Shown here in pieces: positions 6,404 through 7,697 of a stretch of 7,697 nucleotides of DNA (its first letter is position 1; each line of letters opens with the position of its first letter). The translations under genes were made by a program, and so were the position numbers. Below the pieces are notes generated by a model. The model was not told the DNA's origin, ran no database searches, and saw nothing but the letters and a program-made list of their open reading frames with translations. The stretch lies in NCBI GenBank assembly GCA_030044375.1, contig JASHVX010000137.1, positions 1-7,697 on the forward strand. The letters run 5' to 3'. Origin of the DNA: Nitrososphaerales archaeon (lineage in GTDB: Archaea; Thermoproteota; Nitrososphaeria; Nitrososphaerales; Gagatemarchaeaceae).

Positions 6404-6778
6404 CTAGGCGGCAGCCAGCCTCTGGCCCCTGCTGCGCTGCTCGAGCCCCTTCGGGACGAAGGCAGACTCGAGGTCGTCCGACCTTAGGATCTTGAGGCCG
6501 TACTCTTCAGCGAGCCGCGCTGCGCGGCCCGGCATCGTCTCACTCAGACAAATTATGTAGGCTGAAACTCCTGTGTCGAGCTTCTTGATGAACGTCTTGA
6601 TGACTTCCGTTTCTGTCAGGGTCTGACATATGTCGAAGGCCAGCTTCTCATGCCCGCTCAGCGCGAGGAAGTCGAAGCGATGGGTCACCCCAGATCGTCC
6701 TGAGACGGTAGGTGGATTGACCACCTGCCAGTGTGACTTCGCCGCTGTAATCTCTAGGGATAGCCTCTCGTAATACAT
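6404..6778 (-). CDS. small protein of unknown function, possible restriction-endonuclease-like fold
   Basis: I do not recognise this family with certainty. From ATG 6778 it has 124 residues; the open frame extends to a GTG at 6811 (135 residues). I prefer the ATG because the only TATA-like box (6811-6817) abuts the GTG and would start transcription downstream of it. The central part (THRFDFLAL, then LAFDICQTL, VIKTFIKKLD and AYIICLSE) alternates strands and helices, with two Asp-containing strands about 16 residues apart. That recalls Mrr/Holliday-resolvase-like PD-(D/E)xK domains, but the usual (D/E)xK triad is not intact (DIC followed by Q), so activity is doubtful. The tail is basic (LEQRSRGQR). 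GC is lower than elsewhere: 26 of 60 bases at 6541-6600 and 32 of 60 at 6601-6660, against 39 of 60 at 3901-3960. It precedes the helicase by 61 bases. Confidence 0.65.
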   Translation of the reverse strand: MYYERLSLEITAAKSHWQVVNPPTVSGRSGVTHRFDFLALSGHEKLAFDICQTLTETEVIKTFIKKLDTGVSAYIICLSETMPGRAARLAEEYGLKILRSDDLESAFVPKGLEQRSRGQRLAAA

Positions 6779-6810
6779 CGAGAACGCTGTCTCTGACTCT
6801 TGCCTAACCA

Positions 6811-6817
6811 CTATAAG
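6811..6817. promoter_or_regulatory. TATA-like element in the divergent promoter region
   Basis: CTATAAG on the plus strand reads CTTATAG on the minus strand, so it can be seen as box A either way. It lies in the 60-base gap between two divergent genes. On the plus strand, 25 bases downstream falls on the TTG at 6839 proposed for the GNAT gene. On the minus strand, 25 bases downstream falls near 6789, about ten bases before ATG 6778. It is the only clearly AT-rich element in the gap. Confidence 0.4.
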
Positions 6818-6838
6818 AGTGTAACTGAGCGAGGTTTC

Positions 6839-7697
6839 TTGTTCATCTGGCCAAGCCCCGGAGGGGCGCTGCTGCGCTTAAGTCTGAGTCCCGCCGCCTC
6901 GTGGCGTGAAGCATCCACGGCGGCAAGCCCCTCGCCTGTAGTCTGCAGGGAGCTCAGGAGGTCGGACCTCCCTTACTTCGAGGACCTGGTGCGTCAGGGC
7001 ATGGGGGAGTTCGAGAGAGCCACCTTCCTCGACAAGCCGGCAGCCGAGCAGTTCCAGTCTCTCCGCCGGAGGTGGGTGTGGGTCATGCTCGCCGTTCTGA
7101 GGGTGGTCGGCGCACCGCCGATCAGGGTCTTCGTGGGCGTCCGGGACGGCAGGGCCGTCGGCACCGCATCGCTGATCCTCCTTCCGGACTCCGGGTACGT
7201 CGTGGGAGTCGCCACCGACTCGGGGGCGCGCAGACAAGGTGTCGCCTCGAAGGTGATGGAGGCGGTCCACAGCGCCGCGAGGGCCAAGGGCAGGCGATGG
7301 CTCGCCCTCGACGTGGAGTCTGACAACGCCGCCGCCATCCGGGTCTACAAGAGGTTGGGCTACGAAGAGACGGCTGAGGTCGGCTGGTATGCGGGCCTGC
7401 CCGAAGCGCCTGACGGCCCCGAGGAGGGGGTCAGGGAGGCGGCGAAAGAGGAGCTCAAGGACCTGGCGGCCTGGGTGAACCACACTCTGCCGCGCGAGGT
7501 CAGCCGAGCCCTGCCAGCTGACAGCCGAAGGCTGTCGCATTTCGAGACTGTGACAAGGTGGCCGGGGTCGCCGGTAAGGACATGGACGCTCGGCTCGCCG
7601 GGCAGTCCGTCGGCAGTGGTCAGAGGGTCCTACGTGCCGTCGGCGGGCACCGCATATGTGATACCGGTCGCGTGGGAGGAGCAGATGAGGGCGGACT
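6839..7697 (+). CDS. GNAT-family N-acetyltransferase, 3' end outside the window
   Basis: An open frame runs from TTG 6839 through the last base, at least 286 codons. Residues 33-180 form a GNAT domain: CRELRRSDLPYFEDLV as first strand and helix, RVFVGVRDGRAVGTASLIL, then the acetyl-CoA loop ARRQGVASKVM (130-140; R/Q-x-x-G-x-A type) and the closing DNAAAIRVYKRLGYEE (162-177). Such enzymes move an acetyl group from acetyl-CoA to an amine; the acceptor is unknown. After residue 180 a second region continues (WVNHTLPREVSRALPADS and on), perhaps another domain or a degenerate second GNAT, but it is cut off. The start is uncertain. TTG 6839 has GAGG four bases upstream and suits a leaderless transcript from the TATA-like box, but its first 32 residues do not look like GNAT. 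The next ordinary starts (GTG 6989, ATG 7001) would remove the first strand. Confidence 0.8.
   Translation, partial: MFIWPSPGGALLRLSLSPAASWREASTAASPSPVVCRELRRSDLPYFEDLVRQGMGEFERATFLDKPAAEQFQSLRRRWVWVMLAVLRVVGAPPIRVFVGVRDGRAVGTASLILLPDSGYVVGVATDSGARRQGVASKVMEAVHSAARAKGRRWLALDVESDNAAAIRVYKRLGYEETAEVGWYAGLPEAPDGPEEGVREAAKEELKDLAAWVNHTLPREVSRALPADSRRLSHFETVTRWPGSPVRTWTLGSPGSPSAVVRGSYVPSAGTAYVIPVAWEEQMRAD

Overview
The window is GC-rich and densely coded, and it reads as a chromosomal piece of an uncultured archaeon. The best lineage evidence is the gene at 4750-5055 (minus), a short single-OB-fold translation initiation factor of the archaeal/eukaryotic aIF1A type. It is supported by archaeal-style TATA-like boxes (5090-5095, 6811-6817), Shine-Dalgarno matches of the GGAGGTGA type, and heavy AGG arginine use. 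A Vgb-like beta-propeller with WLNEH blade motifs resembles proteins I associate with Nitrososphaeria/TACK genomes, so I lean that way, but the phylum is an inference.

Left block, plus strand (1-3346): the 3' end of a B12-dependent acyl-CoA mutase large subunit (1-147), its stand-alone B12-binding small subunit (193-624), and an acyl-CoA dehydrogenase whose GTG start overlaps the preceding stop (624-1844). Together they look like part of a short- or branched-chain acyl-CoA oxidation/isomerisation operon. A secreted seven-blade propeller protein with a C-terminal Ig-like domain (1952-3346) follows at once. Its signal-peptide-like N-terminus is encoded upstream of the first usable start codon.

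Middle and right block, minus strand (3355-6778): a GNAT gene diverges from this block at its far end. Reading in the direction of transcription, the order is a small protein of unknown function with lower GC (6404-6778), a DEAD-box RNA helicase with an arginine-rich tail (5101-6342), aIF1A (4750-5055), and an FAD-dependent oxidoreductase of the L-2-hydroxyglutarate oxidase-like group (3355-4698). The helicase and aIF1A form a plausible RNA/translation module. The oxidoreductase converges on the propeller gene with only 8 bp between their stops.

Right edge, plus strand (6839 to end): a GNAT acetyltransferase, cut off by the window, diverges from the small unknown gene. A single TATA-like element sits in the 60-bp gap and could serve both directions.

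There is no gene-free stretch over 300 bases. I see no rRNA, tRNA, CRISPR array, insertion sequence or long repeat. The long minus-strand open frame across 318-1931 and similar frames are antisense shadows of the GC-rich genes. I found no clear novel multi-gene system. The best leads are the propeller gene's missing start, the B12 mutase/dehydrogenase pair of unknown substrate, the small unknown gene with its shared promoter region, and a 12-base inverted repeat bracketing the helicase-aIF1A pair.
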